NCBI RefSeq assembly: GCF_016583765.1
Contig: NZ_NRRR01000003.1
Span: 246,579 to 310,578, forward strand
Reading direction: 5' to 3'
Source of the DNA: Chromatium weissei
GTDB lineage: Bacteria > Pseudomonadota > Gammaproteobacteria > Chromatiales > Chromatiaceae
DNA length: 64,000 bases
Shown here: positions 8,490 to 17,353 of the stretch, piece by piece
Layout: the number at the start of each line of letters is the position of its first letter
How positions within the stretch are numbered: the stretch's first letter is position 1
Program-made: the position numbers and the translations under genes
Notes under the pieces: generated by a model
Told to the model about the DNA's origin: nothing
Databases searched by the model: none
Seen by the model: only the letters and a program-made list of their open reading frames with translations

Positions 8490-9221
8490 ATGGCTCAACC
8501 TGCACCACTTTCAACTGTGCGCGTCGTCACTTTAACAATTGACGACCGTGATTTTTCTGCGCGTGAAGATGAAACGATTATTGAAGTTTGCCGCGAAAAC
8601 AACATTCCCATTCCGAGTTTATGCCATTTAGATGGTTTATCGATTTGGGGCGGTTGTCGCCTGTGCATGGTTGAATTAGAAGGACAAACGCGATTATTTG
8701 CGGCCTGTTCCACTCGCGTCACCGAGGGAATGCGCATTCAAACGCAAAGCGAGCGCCTGCGCAGTTACCGTCACACCATTCTCGAATTGCTGTTTGCCGA
8801 GCGCCATCACGTTTGCGCCGTCTGCGTCTCCAACGGGCACTGCGAACTGCAATGGCTGGCGCAGAAATGCGGCGTCGATCACGTGCGCGTTCCGTATCGA
8901 CAAGCCGCCTATCCCGTTGATAGTTCACATGAAATGTTTCGCATCGATCACAACCGCTGCATTCTGTGCACGCGTTGCGTTCGTGTCTGCGACGAAATCG
9001 AAGGCGCACACACTTGGGACATCATGGGGCGCGGCACTGACTGCCGTGTCATCAGCGACTTAGCGCAGCCTTGGGGCGACAGCACCAACTGCACCAGTTG
9101 CGGCAAATGTGTTCAGGTGTGTCCAACCGGAGCACTGGTCAAACAGGGCACTTCAGTCGGAGAAATGGTGAAAGATCAACATTTTCTGCCGATTCTCGCT
9201 CGCCGGAGACACGCCCAATGA
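8490..9221 (+). CDS. hoxU: HoxU, Fe-S diaphorase subunit (NuoG N-terminal-like)
   Basis: A 243-residue iron-sulfur protein that carries electrons between the HoxEF diaphorase and the HoxY hydrogenase subunit. It contains a plant-type [2Fe-2S] domain (C45, C56, C59, C73), the His-Cys [4Fe-4S] region with [13 protein letters not shown] near residue 110, and two ferredoxin-type clusters, [11 protein letters not shown] near 157 and [12 protein letters not shown] near 202. Length and motif order match HoxU and the first part of NuoG. The start is supported by a GGAGG Shine-Dalgarno sequence about 8 nt upstream. Its TGA overlaps the hoxY ATG by 4 nt. Confidence 0.92.
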   Translation: MAQPAPLSTVRVVTLTIDDRDFSAREDETIIEVCRENNIPIPSLCHLDGLSIWGGCRLCMVELEGQTRLFAACSTRVTEGMRIQTQSERLRSYRHTILELLFAERHHVCAVCVSNGHCELQWLAQKCGVDHVRVPYRQAAYPVDSSHEMFRIDHNRCILCTRCVRVCDEIEGAHTWDIMGRGTDCRVISDLAQPWGDSTNCTSCGKCVQVCPTGALVKQGTSVGEMVKDQHFLPILARRRHAQ

Positions 9222-9757
9222 ATACAAAAAAAATCACCGTCGCCACCGCGTGGCTGGATGGTTGCTCCGGCTGCCACATGTCATTTTTAGATATGGATCA
9301 ACGTCTTGTGGAGCTGGCGCAGTGGATCGACATCGTTTACAGCCCACTGGTGGATACCAAAGAACTGCCGAAAACAGTCGATGTCGGCATTTTGGAAGGC
9401 TCGATCAGTTCTGAGGACGATTTGAAGAAGGCGCGGGAATTTCGGCAACACTGCAAACTGTTGATTAGTTTGGGTGATTGCGCCGTCACGGGCAATGTTC
9501 CGGCGCTGCGCAATCAATTCAAACTCGCCGACGTGTTCAATCGCGCCTACCACGAAAACGTCACGCTGCAACCACAAATTCCAACCTGCGATGTGCCGAC
9601 GCTACGCGTTCCCGTCAAACCGATTCACGGCGAGGTTGCGGTTGATGTCTTCATTCCCGGCTGCCCGCCGCCCGCCGATGCGATTTGGTATGTGTTGAGT
9701 GAATTAATTGCCGGACGAATGCCGAATTCCAGTGCAGTGACGCGCTTTGGAGCCTGA
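9218..9757 (+). CDS. hoxY: HoxY, small subunit of NAD-reducing [NiFe] hydrogenase
   Basis: The 179-residue small hydrogenase subunit holds the proximal [4Fe-4S] cluster next to the Ni-Fe site of its partner HoxH. All four expected cysteines are there: C16 and C19 in [11 protein letters not shown]88 in [10 protein letters not shown], and C149 in IPGCPPP. The start at 9218 overlaps the hoxU stop by 4 nt; a longer in-frame reading from 9071 lies inside hoxU and is not used. No hoxH follows: the next gene is a convergent helicase whose stop codon is one base away. HoxY therefore either pairs with a HoxH encoded elsewhere or has lost its partner. Confidence 0.9.
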   Translation: MNTKKITVATAWLDGCSGCHMSFLDMDQRLVELAQWIDIVYSPLVDTKELPKTVDVGILEGSISSEDDLKKAREFRQHCKLLISLGDCAVTGNVPALRNQFKLADVFNRAYHENVTLQPQIPTCDVPTLRVPVKPIHGEVAVDVFIPGCPPPADAIWYVLSELIAGRMPNSSAVTRFGA

Positions 9758-9758
9758 T

Positions 9759-11102
9759 TTAATGCGGCGTGGGCTTGCGTTTATTCAGCGGAGTGTGGCC
9801 AGCCGCAGTGCCCGCGGCGCTGCTCGGCTGGCGACGTTTGCCGATGTTTTTGCGGTCCCGCAATCGCTCCTTCACTTTGGGCGGCTCGGGTTTATTGGCA
9901 GCTGCTCGCGCTTTGCGCACGGCTAATGACGGCTTTCCTTTTGCTTTGATAATTCCGTTGAATTGGGCTTTTAATCCTTCAATTGTCCGCGTTTCAATAC
10001 TTAAATTGAGATAGCGGACGATACTTTCCATTCGATTCCATTCGCTTTTATTTACCAACGACAGCGCCACACCCAATTCGCCAGCGCGTCCGGTGCGACC
10101 AGTGCGATGCAAATAATCATCACCCGAACGCGGTAAATCAAAGTTAATCACGCGCTCAATTTTCGGCACATCCAAACCTCGCGCCGCTAAATCAGTGGCA
10201 ATTAAAATGTTCACGCGCCCGCTGTGCAGCAATCCCATCACGCGATTGCGCTCACGCTGATCCAATTCGCCATGCAGCACCGCCACGCGCTGCTGTGCAC
10301 CCATCAGAAAATTGCCCAATTCCACCGCGCCCTCACGCGTGTTGGTGAACACCAGCGCCTTGGCGAACGTCTCGTTTTGCAATAACCACAGCACTTGCTG
10401 GCGCTTGTGCGCAAAATCGTCGCTCAACAGCAATTGATGTGTAATATCAGGATGTTGCTCGCGTACTGCATTGACGATGACTGTCTGCGGATTGCGCAGC
10501 AGCCGATCAGTCAGGTCACGCAACCCGCGCTGCTGCAACGTCGCCGAGAACAACAGCGACTGTCGCTGCGGACGACAGCACTCAATAATTGCCAGCACGT
10601 CATCGGCAAAACCCATGTCGAGCATTCGATCTGCTTCATCGAGCACCAGTACTTCCAAATCACGCAAATCGACCAGTCCGCCTTGCAGCAATTCGAGCAA
10701 GCGCCCCGGCGTGGCAATCAGAATTTCAGGATTTTTGCGCAGCGTGGCGATTTGATGTGCTTTCGCATCACCGCCGGTTATCACGCCGGCAGTGAGACGC
10801 GTAAAACTTGCCAAGCGCATGAAATGAATATAAATCTGCCGCGCCAGCTCGCGGGTCGGCAATAAAATCAACGCTCGCGTGCCACCGGCATGAGCCGGTT
10901 TGACGAGAAACCGCTGCAGCATCGGCAATAAAAATGCCGCCGTTTTGCCGGAACCCGTCGCCGCAGAAACCAGCAAATCGTGTCCTGCCAGCGCCAGCGG
11001 AATCACCTGCGTCTGCACCGGCGATGGCAATTCGTAGCCTTCGCTGGTCAAACCGCGCATCAACGTATCAGGCAGTGAAAAATCAGAAAATTGAGCGGTC
11101 AT
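9759..11102 (-). CDS. srmB: DEAD-box ATP-dependent RNA helicase, SrmB-like
   Basis: A 447-residue RNA helicase with all DEAD-box motifs in order: Q motif and Walker A AATGSGKTAA, PTRELARQI, TPGR, DEADRMLDMGF, SAT in LLFSATL, then VFTNT, ATDLAARGLD and HRTGRTGRAG. The basic C-terminal tail with KERLRDRKNIGKRR is very close to the tail of enterobacterial SrmB, which acts in early 50S ribosomal subunit assembly; RhlE or other DEAD proteins are the alternative. The tail is intact although the gene ends one base from hoxY. There is no obvious terminator between the convergent genes. Confidence 0.85.
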   Translation of the reverse strand: MTAQFSDFSLPDTLMRGLTSEGYELPSPVQTQVIPLALAGHDLLVSAATGSGKTAAFLLPMLQRFLVKPAHAGGTRALILLPTRELARQIYIHFMRLASFTRLTAGVITGGDAKAHQIATLRKNPEILIATPGRLLELLQGGLVDLRDLEVLVLDEADRMLDMGFADDVLAIIECCRPQRQSLLFSATLQQRGLRDLTDRLLRNPQTVIVNAVREQHPDITHQLLLSDDFAHKRQQVLWLLQNETFAKALVFTNTREGAVELGNFLMGAQQRVAVLHGELDQRERNRVMGLLHSGRVNILIATDLAARGLDVPKIERVINFDLPRSGDDYLHRTGRTGRAGELGVALSLVNKSEWNRMESIVRYLNLSIETRTIEGLKAQFNGIIKAKGKPSLAVRKARAAANKPEPPKVKERLRDRKNIGKRRQPSSAAGTAAGHTPLNKRKPTPH

Positions 11103-11235
11103 GGCGGAAACCTGCGGCTAATTGGCAACGAAAAGAACGGGAAATCGTATCACGAGCGATGCGACATAACGGGCGCAGCAAGGCGATATACTGCGCATTC
11201 AGAGCATTTTTGAATGACGGTTGAATTGAGTCGAT

Positions 11236-11979
11236 ATGCACATTAACCCAGCGATTTTAATTGAAAATGTGAGCTTTTCTTATGGAGAATCGCGGGTGCT
11301 GGAGCAAATCAATCTGCGCATCGCATCCGGTGAATTCATCGGTTTGGTTGGTCCAAACGCTGGCGGCAAAAGCACCTTGTTGAAACTGATTTTAGGCTTA
11401 TTGAAACCGCAAGTTGGGCGCATCGAGGTGCTCGGACAAACGCCTCGACAAGCAGCGCAACGCATCGGTTATGTGTCGCAATTTCCGACATTTGCGCGTG
11501 ATTTTCCGATTACCGTCGCGCAAGTCGTGGCGATGGGACGCATTGGAATGAATTCGAGCTGGCGCTGGCAACGAACAGCAAATCAACATGCGGCGCGGCT
11601 GGCGCTCGCCGAAGTGGAAGCCGTCGATCTCGCCGAACGTCACATTGGCAGTTTATCTGGTGGGCAATTGCAACGCGTATTGCTGGCGCGGGCGCTGGTC
11701 GGAAAGCCGAAGATTTTAATTCTCGATGAACCAACCGCAAACATTGATCAGCGCGTGGAAGGCGACATTTTTCAATTATTAGCGACGCTAAATCAACACC
11801 TGACTATTTTATTGGTATCACACGATATTGCCTTTATTTCGGAATACGTCAGTCGCGTTGCATGTCTGAATCGTACTCTGATTTATCACGACACTGATGC
11901 AGTAGACGATCAGATTATTTCACAACTTTACGGCGGTCATATTCGCCGCGTTACACATCGGCATGTCATTCATGAGTGA
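11236..11979 (+). CDS. znuC: Zinc/manganese ABC transporter ATPase (ZnuC-like)
   Basis: A 247-residue ABC ATPase that powers metal uptake across the inner membrane. Walker A is GPNAGGKST (residues 39-47), the signature is LSGGQLQRVLLARAL, Walker B is ILILDEPTANID, and the H-loop is in LLVSHDIAF. NAGGKST and DEPTANID are typical of the zinc/manganese transporters. The permease gene overlaps it by 17 nt. The substrate-binding protein ZnuA and the Zur regulator are not encoded nearby, and no clear Zur-box dyad was seen upstream. Zinc is more likely than manganese, but the metal cannot be fixed from the sequence. Confidence 0.85.
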   Translation: MHINPAILIENVSFSYGESRVLEQINLRIASGEFIGLVGPNAGGKSTLLKLILGLLKPQVGRIEVLGQTPRQAAQRIGYVSQFPTFARDFPITVAQVVAMGRIGMNSSWRWQRTANQHAARLALAEVEAVDLAERHIGSLSGGQLQRVLLARALVGKPKILILDEPTANIDQRVEGDIFQLLATLNQHLTILLVSHDIAFISEYVSRVACLNRTLIYHDTDAVDDQIISQLYGGHIRRVTHRHVIHE

Positions 11980-12829
11980 ATTCATTTTCGCACTGCTCGA
12001 CAATCGTTTTTTACAAATCGCATTGCTGGCTGGGCTATTAGCAAGCATTGGTTGTGGCGTGATGGGAACCTTCGTTGTTGTCAAACGCATCGCATTCATG
12101 GCCGGCGGTATTGCACATTCAGTGCTCGGCGGCATGGGTGCGGCGCTGTATTACCATTTTGATCCACTGCTCGGCGCATTATTTGCAGCAATTGTTGCCG
12201 CGCTATTCATTGGTACAGTGCGCTTGCAGTGGAAAGCACAGGAAGACACCTTAATTGGTGCATTATGGGCAATTGGCATGGCGATTGGCATCTTATTTAT
12301 TGCCAAAACGCCCGGTTACACGACAGATTTAATGAGCTTTTTATTTGGCAACATTCTATTTGTTTCGCCGCGTGAACTCTGGTTAATGGCAAGTTTAGAT
12401 GTGGTTTTGGTTGTCACCGTTGCCGTATTTTATCGGCAATTTCTGGCGATTACTTTTGATGAAGAATTTGCGCGGCTGCGCGGTGTTCCAGTGGCATTTT
12501 TCTATTTACTGTTACTGTGTTTAGTTGCCATTACCGTTGTGCTGTTAATTCAAATTGTGGGCTTAATTTTAGTGATTGCGCTTTTAACGCTTCCTGCGGC
12601 AATTGCGGGTCATTATATGCGCGAATTGGCCAGCATGATGATTGCAGCCACGCTGCTCGGTAGCGTATTCACGACATTGGGTTTAGGCGTGTCGTATCAA
12701 GCGGATTTGCCAGCGGGGCCAATTATGATTTTATGCGCGGGCTGCGTTTATATCATTTCCGCAATGTTGCGCCATTTATTGATAGGTTATCGCGCACGTC
12801 GTTATGCTATTCGAGCGTTGCGTGATTAA
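11963..12829 (+). CDS. znuB: Zinc/manganese ABC transporter permease (ZnuB-like)
   Basis: A 288-residue inner-membrane permease of the ABC-3 family with about eight hydrophobic helices. The N-terminus LLASIGCGVMGTFVVVKRI and the following FMAGGIAHSVLGGMG are the family's coupling-region hallmarks, and the C-terminal half has the ALLTLPAAIAGHYM segment. An in-frame ATG at 11972 would remove three residues. It pairs with the overlapping ATPase gene. The nearest downstream gene begins 71 bp later and is unrelated, so the operon seems to be only these two genes. Confidence 0.87.
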   Translation: MSFMSEFIFALLDNRFLQIALLAGLLASIGCGVMGTFVVVKRIAFMAGGIAHSVLGGMGAALYYHFDPLLGALFAAIVAALFIGTVRLQWKAQEDTLIGALWAIGMAIGILFIAKTPGYTTDLMSFLFGNILFVSPRELWLMASLDVVLVVTVAVFYRQFLAITFDEEFARLRGVPVAFFYLLLLCLVAITVVLLIQIVGLILVIALLTLPAAIAGHYMRELASMMIAATLLGSVFTTLGLGVSYQADLPAGPIMILCAGCVYIISAMLRHLLIGYRARRYAIRALRD

Positions 12830-12900
12830 AAATAGACACGGTTGAAAGCAACGAAATTATCAACGCTCAATTCTGAGCATGTTTTTAGGAATAGGCGCGC

Positions 12901-14220
12901 ATGAATCAGGACGCTTTTTTAACATTGATTGAACGTTTACATAGCGGACTGACTGGCAGTGAAGTGCTGTTTTCCAATTTCAGTGGCGAGATTTCCGATT
13001 TCGTGCGTTTGAATCGCAATCGCATTCGTCAAGCTGGGCATGTCCAGAGTGCGAATTTGGCATTGACGCTGATTGATGGAACGCGACAGATGGAGGGACG
13101 CTGTGAATTGAGCGGCGAATTTCGTACTGATCTCAGTCGTACGCGGCATCTGTTGACGCGTTTGCGCGAACGGCTCGCTGATCTGCCTGATGATCCGTAT
13201 TTGCAATACTCCACCGAGCCGAGCGCCAGCACGCGGCGTGTTGGTGAATCCTCACCGCCAGCCGCCGAGGTGATCGCGCATTTGATTCAAGCTGCTGGTG
13301 GATTGGATTTAGTCGGCATTTGGGCGAGCGGCGACATCAGCATCGGGCTTGCCAGTTCGCTCGGTCATCGCCATTGGCATCAAAGTCAAAGTTTCAATCT
13401 CGATTGGAGCTGTTATTTAGAAACGGATAAGGCGGTGAAAGCCAGTCTCGGCGGATTGCAGTGGAATGCTGCCGAGTTGAATCGCCGCTTGGAAATGCAG
13501 CGTCACGGTTTGCGCGTGATGGCGCAACCGGCGCGCACCATTGAGCCGGGGCGTTATCGCGCTTATTTGGCTCCGGCGGCAGTGAATGAATTGATGCACA
13601 TGTTGAGTTGGGGCGGTTTTGATTTGCGTAATCACCGCACATATCAAACGCCGCTGTTGCGACTGGTGCGCGGTGAACGTCAATTTGCACCACAAATCAC
13701 GCTTCACGAGGAGTTTGAGCGCGGCTTGACAGCGGGTTTCACGGCAGAAGGTTTTGTGAAACCGGCAACGGTGACGCTGTTGAATAACGGCAAATTTGGT
13801 CAGTGTTTGGTGGATGCGCGCAGCGGTTTGGAATATGGCGAGCCGGTCAATGCCGCTGGCGATACACCGGAGGCGCTGGCGCTCGCGGCGGGCGATATGC
13901 CGTTGACCGAGGTGCTGGCGCGTCTGCACACCGGACTGTTTATCGGCAATCTGTGGTATTGCAATTGGTCAGACGCGAATGATTGTCGTGTGACGGGCAT
14001 GACGCGCTTCGGCACATACTGGGTAGAAAATGGCGAAATTGTGTGTCCAATCAAAGTCATGCGTTTTGATGACAGCCTGTATCATCTGCTGGGTGATCGA
14101 CTGGAGGCGCTGACGAGCGAGCGGGAATTGATGTTATCGGCGGAAACCTATGACGGACGCGCAACCGATAGCGCGTTATTGCCGGGGCTTTTAGTCAGTG
14201 GTATTACGTTGGCATTGTGA
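12901..14220 (+). CDS. TldD/PmbA-family protein (putative metalloprotease-related)
   Basis: A 439-residue protein of the TldD/PmbA family. The N-terminal part with DFVRLNRNRIRQAGHVQSA and LTLIDGTRQMEGRCELSG matches the first domain, and the C-terminal part with FIGNLWYCNWSDANDC and GTYWVENGEIVCPIKVMRF matches the last. TldD and TldE (PmbA) form a heterodimeric protease that matures modified peptides. This protein is a divergent stand-alone member rather than classical PmbA: no partner tldD is adjacent, and the HExxxH motif of TldD is not seen. It is followed closely by a strong terminator and is probably a single-gene unit. Confidence 0.75.
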   Translation: MNQDAFLTLIERLHSGLTGSEVLFSNFSGEISDFVRLNRNRIRQAGHVQSANLALTLIDGTRQMEGRCELSGEFRTDLSRTRHLLTRLRERLADLPDDPYLQYSTEPSASTRRVGESSPPAAEVIAHLIQAAGGLDLVGIWASGDISIGLASSLGHRHWHQSQSFNLDWSCYLETDKAVKASLGGLQWNAAELNRRLEMQRHGLRVMAQPARTIEPGRYRAYLAPAAVNELMHMLSWGGFDLRNHRTYQTPLLRLVRGERQFAPQITLHEEFERGLTAGFTAEGFVKPATVTLLNNGKFGQCLVDARSGLEYGEPVNAAGDTPEALALAAGDMPLTEVLARLHTGLFIGNLWYCNWSDANDCRVTGMTRFGTYWVENGEIVCPIKVMRFDDSLYHLLGDRLEALTSERELMLSAETYDGRATDSALLPGLLVSGITLAL

Positions 14221-14248
14221 GTTGTTATTGAATTTCGCATTGATCTTT

Positions 14249-14270
14249 AACCCGCCAATTGGCGGGTTTT
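14249..14270 (+). terminator. Rho-independent terminator after the TldD/PmbA-family gene
   Basis: AACCCGCCAATTGGCGGGTT forms a perfect stem around a small central AATT, followed by TTTTTA. It starts 28 bp after the stop codon and separates this gene from the restriction-modification gene. Confidence 0.9.
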
Positions 14271-14304
14271 TTACTTAAAAAAACGCGCTTTATTGGAACT
14301 TTTT

Positions 14305-17070
14305 ATGCCGCTTTCGTGGAATGAAATTAAAGATCGTGCATTGCAATTTTCGCAAGAATGGGCAATGGAATTCGCTGAAGATGCCGAAGGCAAATCATTT
14401 CTCGATGCGTTTTTTCAAGTCTTTGGCGTATCGCGCCGCCGCTTTGCTAACTTTGAACAGCGCGTGAATAAAATCGACGGAAACAAGGGTTATATTGATT
14501 TACTCTGGAAAGGCGTATTGCTGATTGAACAGAAATCGCGGGGTAAAAATTTAACGCGGGCGTATGAACAAGCAATTGATTATTTCTCTGGCTTAAAAGA
14601 TTGTGATTTACCGCGTTATATTCTGGTCTGCAATTTTTCTCATTTCCGTTTATATGATCTCGAACAAGACACCCAGCATGAATTTGCATTAAACGAATTA
14701 TATCAAAACGTGCACCTTTTTGGTTTTATTGCGGGTTATAAAACCACGGCTTATCAAGAACAAGACCCAGTCAATATCCGCGCTGCTGAAGCAATGGGAA
14801 AACTCCATAATGCAATGCAGGACATCGGTTATACCGGAGCTGAAGTTGAATATTATTTAATGCGTTTGGTCTTTTGTTTATTTGCAGATGCAACCAGCAT
14901 TTTTGAAGTGGGTCAATTCCGCGATTTAATTGCGAATCGCACCGCTGAAGATGGACACGATCTCGCGCAGTGGCTAGATCATTTATTTCAAGTATTGAAC
15001 ACACCGAAACAGCAGCGTTTGAAAAACTTAGACGAACAGCTTGCTGCTTTTCCTTATATCAATGGTCAATTATTTGCACAGCGTTTGAATACCGCCGCAT
15101 TTAATCGTGCAATGCGCGAGCAGTTATTAGTGTGTTGTCGATTAAATTGGAGTGATATTTCACCCGCTATTTTTGGTGCGTTATTTCAATCGGTGAAAAG
15201 CAAGGAGCAGCGCCGCGCTGCTGGCGAACATTACACCAGCGAACAAAACATTTTGAAATTAATTCGTCCATTATTTTTGAATGCGCTGCAAGCTGAATTG
15301 GCAGAAATCGGTAAGCAAAAACCAAAGCTCTTTGCATTTCAACAAAAACTAGCCGCATTGAATTTTCTCGATCCTGCCTGTGGTTGCGGCAATTTTTTAG
15401 TGGTTGCGTATCGAGAATTGCGGTTATTAGAATTGGAAGTGTTAAAACGCTTATTTGGTCATAAAAAAGAGCTGGCAATTGGCGTGGGTGAACTGAATGT
15501 ATTGTGTCATGTGCAACAGTTTTATGGTATTGAAGTTGAGGAATTTCCAGCGCAAATTGCCAAAACAGCATTGTGGTTGACCGATCATCAAATGAATATG
15601 GAAGTGTCGAAAGCCTTGGGTGTGTATTACAAACGTATTCCCTTAAAGCAAACGCCAGTTATTCATCATGGCAATGCGTTGCAATTGGATTGGCGCACAC
15701 TCATTCAACCAACAGAATTAGATTTTATTCTCGGCAATCCGCCATTTGTGGGCAAGAATTATCAAACAACGCAACAGAAACAGGATGTCGTGAATATCTT
15801 TAGCGGCATTAAAAATGTCGGCAATTTGGATTACGTCACGGCGTGGTTTCGTAAAGCAACGGATTACATGGTAGAAAACCGTGAAATTAAAACTGCATTT
15901 GTGTCTACCAATTCCATTACGCAAGGCGAACAGGTTGGCGTATTGTGGACTGATTTATTGCGACGCGGTATTAAAATTCATTTTGCGTATCGAACATTTC
16001 AATGGGCAAATGAAGCAAAGGGTCAAGCCGCTGTGCATTGTGTGATTGTGGGTTTTGCTTTACACGACAGCGAAAACAAGCAATTGTTTGAGGAGAGCAA
16101 TGGCAACATTGAATCCATTGCACGACAGGTTGACAATATCAATCCGTATTTAATCGCAGCGCCGGACGTTGTTTTAATGAAACGTTCTAAACCGCTATTC
16201 AATGCGCCACCAATCATGTTTGGTTCAATGCCCAACGACGGCGGTTTTTTATTGCTTTCAAAACAAGAAAAAGAAGAATTTTTGCATCAAGAACCAAAAG
16301 CTAAGAATTGGATCAAGAAGTTTTTGGGTAGCGAAGAGTTTATTAACAATCAAGAACGCTATTGCTTGTGGTTAGTTGATATTAATCCAAGTGAACTGCG
16401 GGCAATGCCTGCCGTTTTAGAGCGTGTTAATAAAGTGCGCACTGTTCGATTATCGAGTGCTCGCGCTACTACTCAAGAGCTTGCTGAATATCCAACCTTA
16501 TTCGGTGAAATTCGCCAACCAACAAAACCTTATTTATTGATTCCTCGCGTTTCATCGGAAAATCGCGCCTATATTCCAATTGGTTATGTGGAACCTGAGG
16601 TGATTTGCGGCGATGCCAATTTAATGATTATTGATGCAACGCTTTATCATTTTGGCGTATTATCTTCTGCAATGCACATGGCATGGACTCGCGCTGTTGC
16701 TGGTCGTCTCAAAAGCGATTATCGCTATTCGGCTAGCATTGTTTACAATAACTTTCCTTGGTCAAATACAGTGACAAGATTACAGCGCGTTGATATTGAA
16801 AATGCAGCACAGGCGGTATTAACTGCACGCGCAAAATTTCCCACGCAATCGCTGGCTGATTTATATGATCTATCGGCAATGCCACCAAAATTAAAAAAGG
16901 CACATTTGACGTTAGATCGCGCTGTCGATGCGAGTTATTCCACAATAAAACTGAATAGCGATGCGGAGCGCGTGGCGTTATTATTTGGTCTTTATCAACA
17001 ATTGGTGACACCCTTGGTTATTGAAAAAGCACCAGCAATGAAACGTTCGCATTCGCGCAAAATTCGATGA
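14305..17070 (+). CDS. Single-chain restriction-modification enzyme, MmeI-like type IIL/IIG
   Basis: A 921-residue fusion of nuclease, DNA adenine methyltransferase and target recognition domain. D65-x9-E75-Q-K77 reproduces the D-x9-ExK nuclease motif of MmeI at nearly the same position. The methyltransferase has motif I LDPACGCGNFL near residue 355 and the catalytic NPPFV near 477, consistent with N6-adenine methylation. The ERVNKVRTVRLSSA and GVLSSAMHMAWTRAVAGRLKSDYRYS regions are typical of MmeI-like specificity and C-terminal parts. ATG at 14305 is chosen over TTG at 14293 because TTGGAA lies about 7 nt before it. Such proteins need no separate restriction gene, and none is adjacent. The target sequence cannot be predicted. 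AT-rich composition suggests acquisition. Confidence 0.88.
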   Translation: MPLSWNEIKDRALQFSQEWAMEFAEDAEGKSFLDAFFQVFGVSRRRFANFEQRVNKIDGNKGYIDLLWKGVLLIEQKSRGKNLTRAYEQAIDYFSGLKDCDLPRYILVCNFSHFRLYDLEQDTQHEFALNELYQNVHLFGFIAGYKTTAYQEQDPVNIRAAEAMGKLHNAMQDIGYTGAEVEYYLMRLVFCLFADATSIFEVGQFRDLIANRTAEDGHDLAQWLDHLFQVLNTPKQQRLKNLDEQLAAFPYINGQLFAQRLNTAAFNRAMREQLLVCCRLNWSDISPAIFGALFQSVKSKEQRRAAGEHYTSEQNILKLIRPLFLNALQAELAEIGKQKPKLFAFQQKLAALNFLDPACGCGNFLVVAYRELRLLELEVLKRLFGHKKELAIGVGELNVLCHVQQFYGIEVEEFPAQIAKTALWLTDHQMNMEVSKALGVYYKRIPLKQTPVIHHGNALQLDWRTLIQPTELDFILGNPPFVGKNYQTTQQKQDVVNIFSGIKNVGNLDYVTAWFRKATDYMVENREIKTAFVSTNSITQGEQVGVLWTDLLRRGIKIHFAYRTFQWANEAKGQAAVHCVIVGFALHDSENKQLFEESNGNIESIARQVDNINPYLIAAPDVVLMKRSKPLFNAPPIMFGSMPNDGGFLLLSKQEKEEFLHQEPKAKNWIKKFLGSEEFINNQERYCLWLVDINPSELRAMPAVLERVNKVRTVRLSSARATTQELAEYPTLFGEIRQPTKPYLLIPRVSSENRAYIPIGYVEPEVICGDANLMIIDATLYHFGVLSSAMHMAWTRAVAGRLKSDYRYSASIVYNNFPWSNTVTRLQRVDIENAAQAVLTARAKFPTQSLADLYDLSAMPPKLKKAHLTLDRAVDASYSTIKLNSDAERVALLFGLYQQLVTPLVIEKAPAMKRSHSRKIR

Positions 17071-17071
17071 T

Positions 17072-17335
17072 ATGAATACGCAATCCATAACTTGTGACAA
17101 TTGCGCTGCTGCTTGCTGTCGATTAGAAGTGCTGTGTTTAACCAATACCGGAGTTCCATCGCGCTTTATGATTCAGGATCGCTGGGGCGGAATGGTGATG
17201 GAGCGACTTGATGATGGCTGGTGTGCGGCGCTTGATCGTGACACCTTGCGCTGTCGTATTTATGAACAACGCCCGCTTGTTTGTCGTGAATTTGAAATGG
17301 GCGGTGCGGATTGTTTAATTGAGCGCGGAAATTAA
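17072..17335 (+). CDS. YkgJ-type cysteine-cluster protein
   Basis: An 87-residue protein with the CxxxxCC and downstream Cys pattern of the YkgJ/UPF0153 putative zinc- or iron-chelating family: CDNCAAACC near the N-terminus, then GWCAALDRDTLRCRIYEQRP and LVCREFEMGGADC. This RC.IY..RP.VCR.F sequence is the clearest family signature. Function is unknown. The ATG lies one base after the stop of the restriction-modification gene, so translation may be coupled, although a functional link is not expected. Confidence 0.82.
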   Translation: MNTQSITCDNCAAACCRLEVLCLTNTGVPSRFMIQDRWGGMVMERLDDGWCAALDRDTLRCRIYEQRPLVCREFEMGGADCLIERGN

Positions 17336-17353
17336 ATGGCGCTATTGTGATAG

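Noticed and set aside
9071..9217. N-terminal extension of hoxY by in-frame reading upstream
   Set aside because: It lies wholly inside hoxU in another frame, has no family similarity, and the ATG at 9218 gives both the ATGA overlap and the normal HoxY N-terminus.
11103..11235. Zur box upstream of znuC
   Set aside because: No AT-rich dyad of the Zur type is visible in this spacer.
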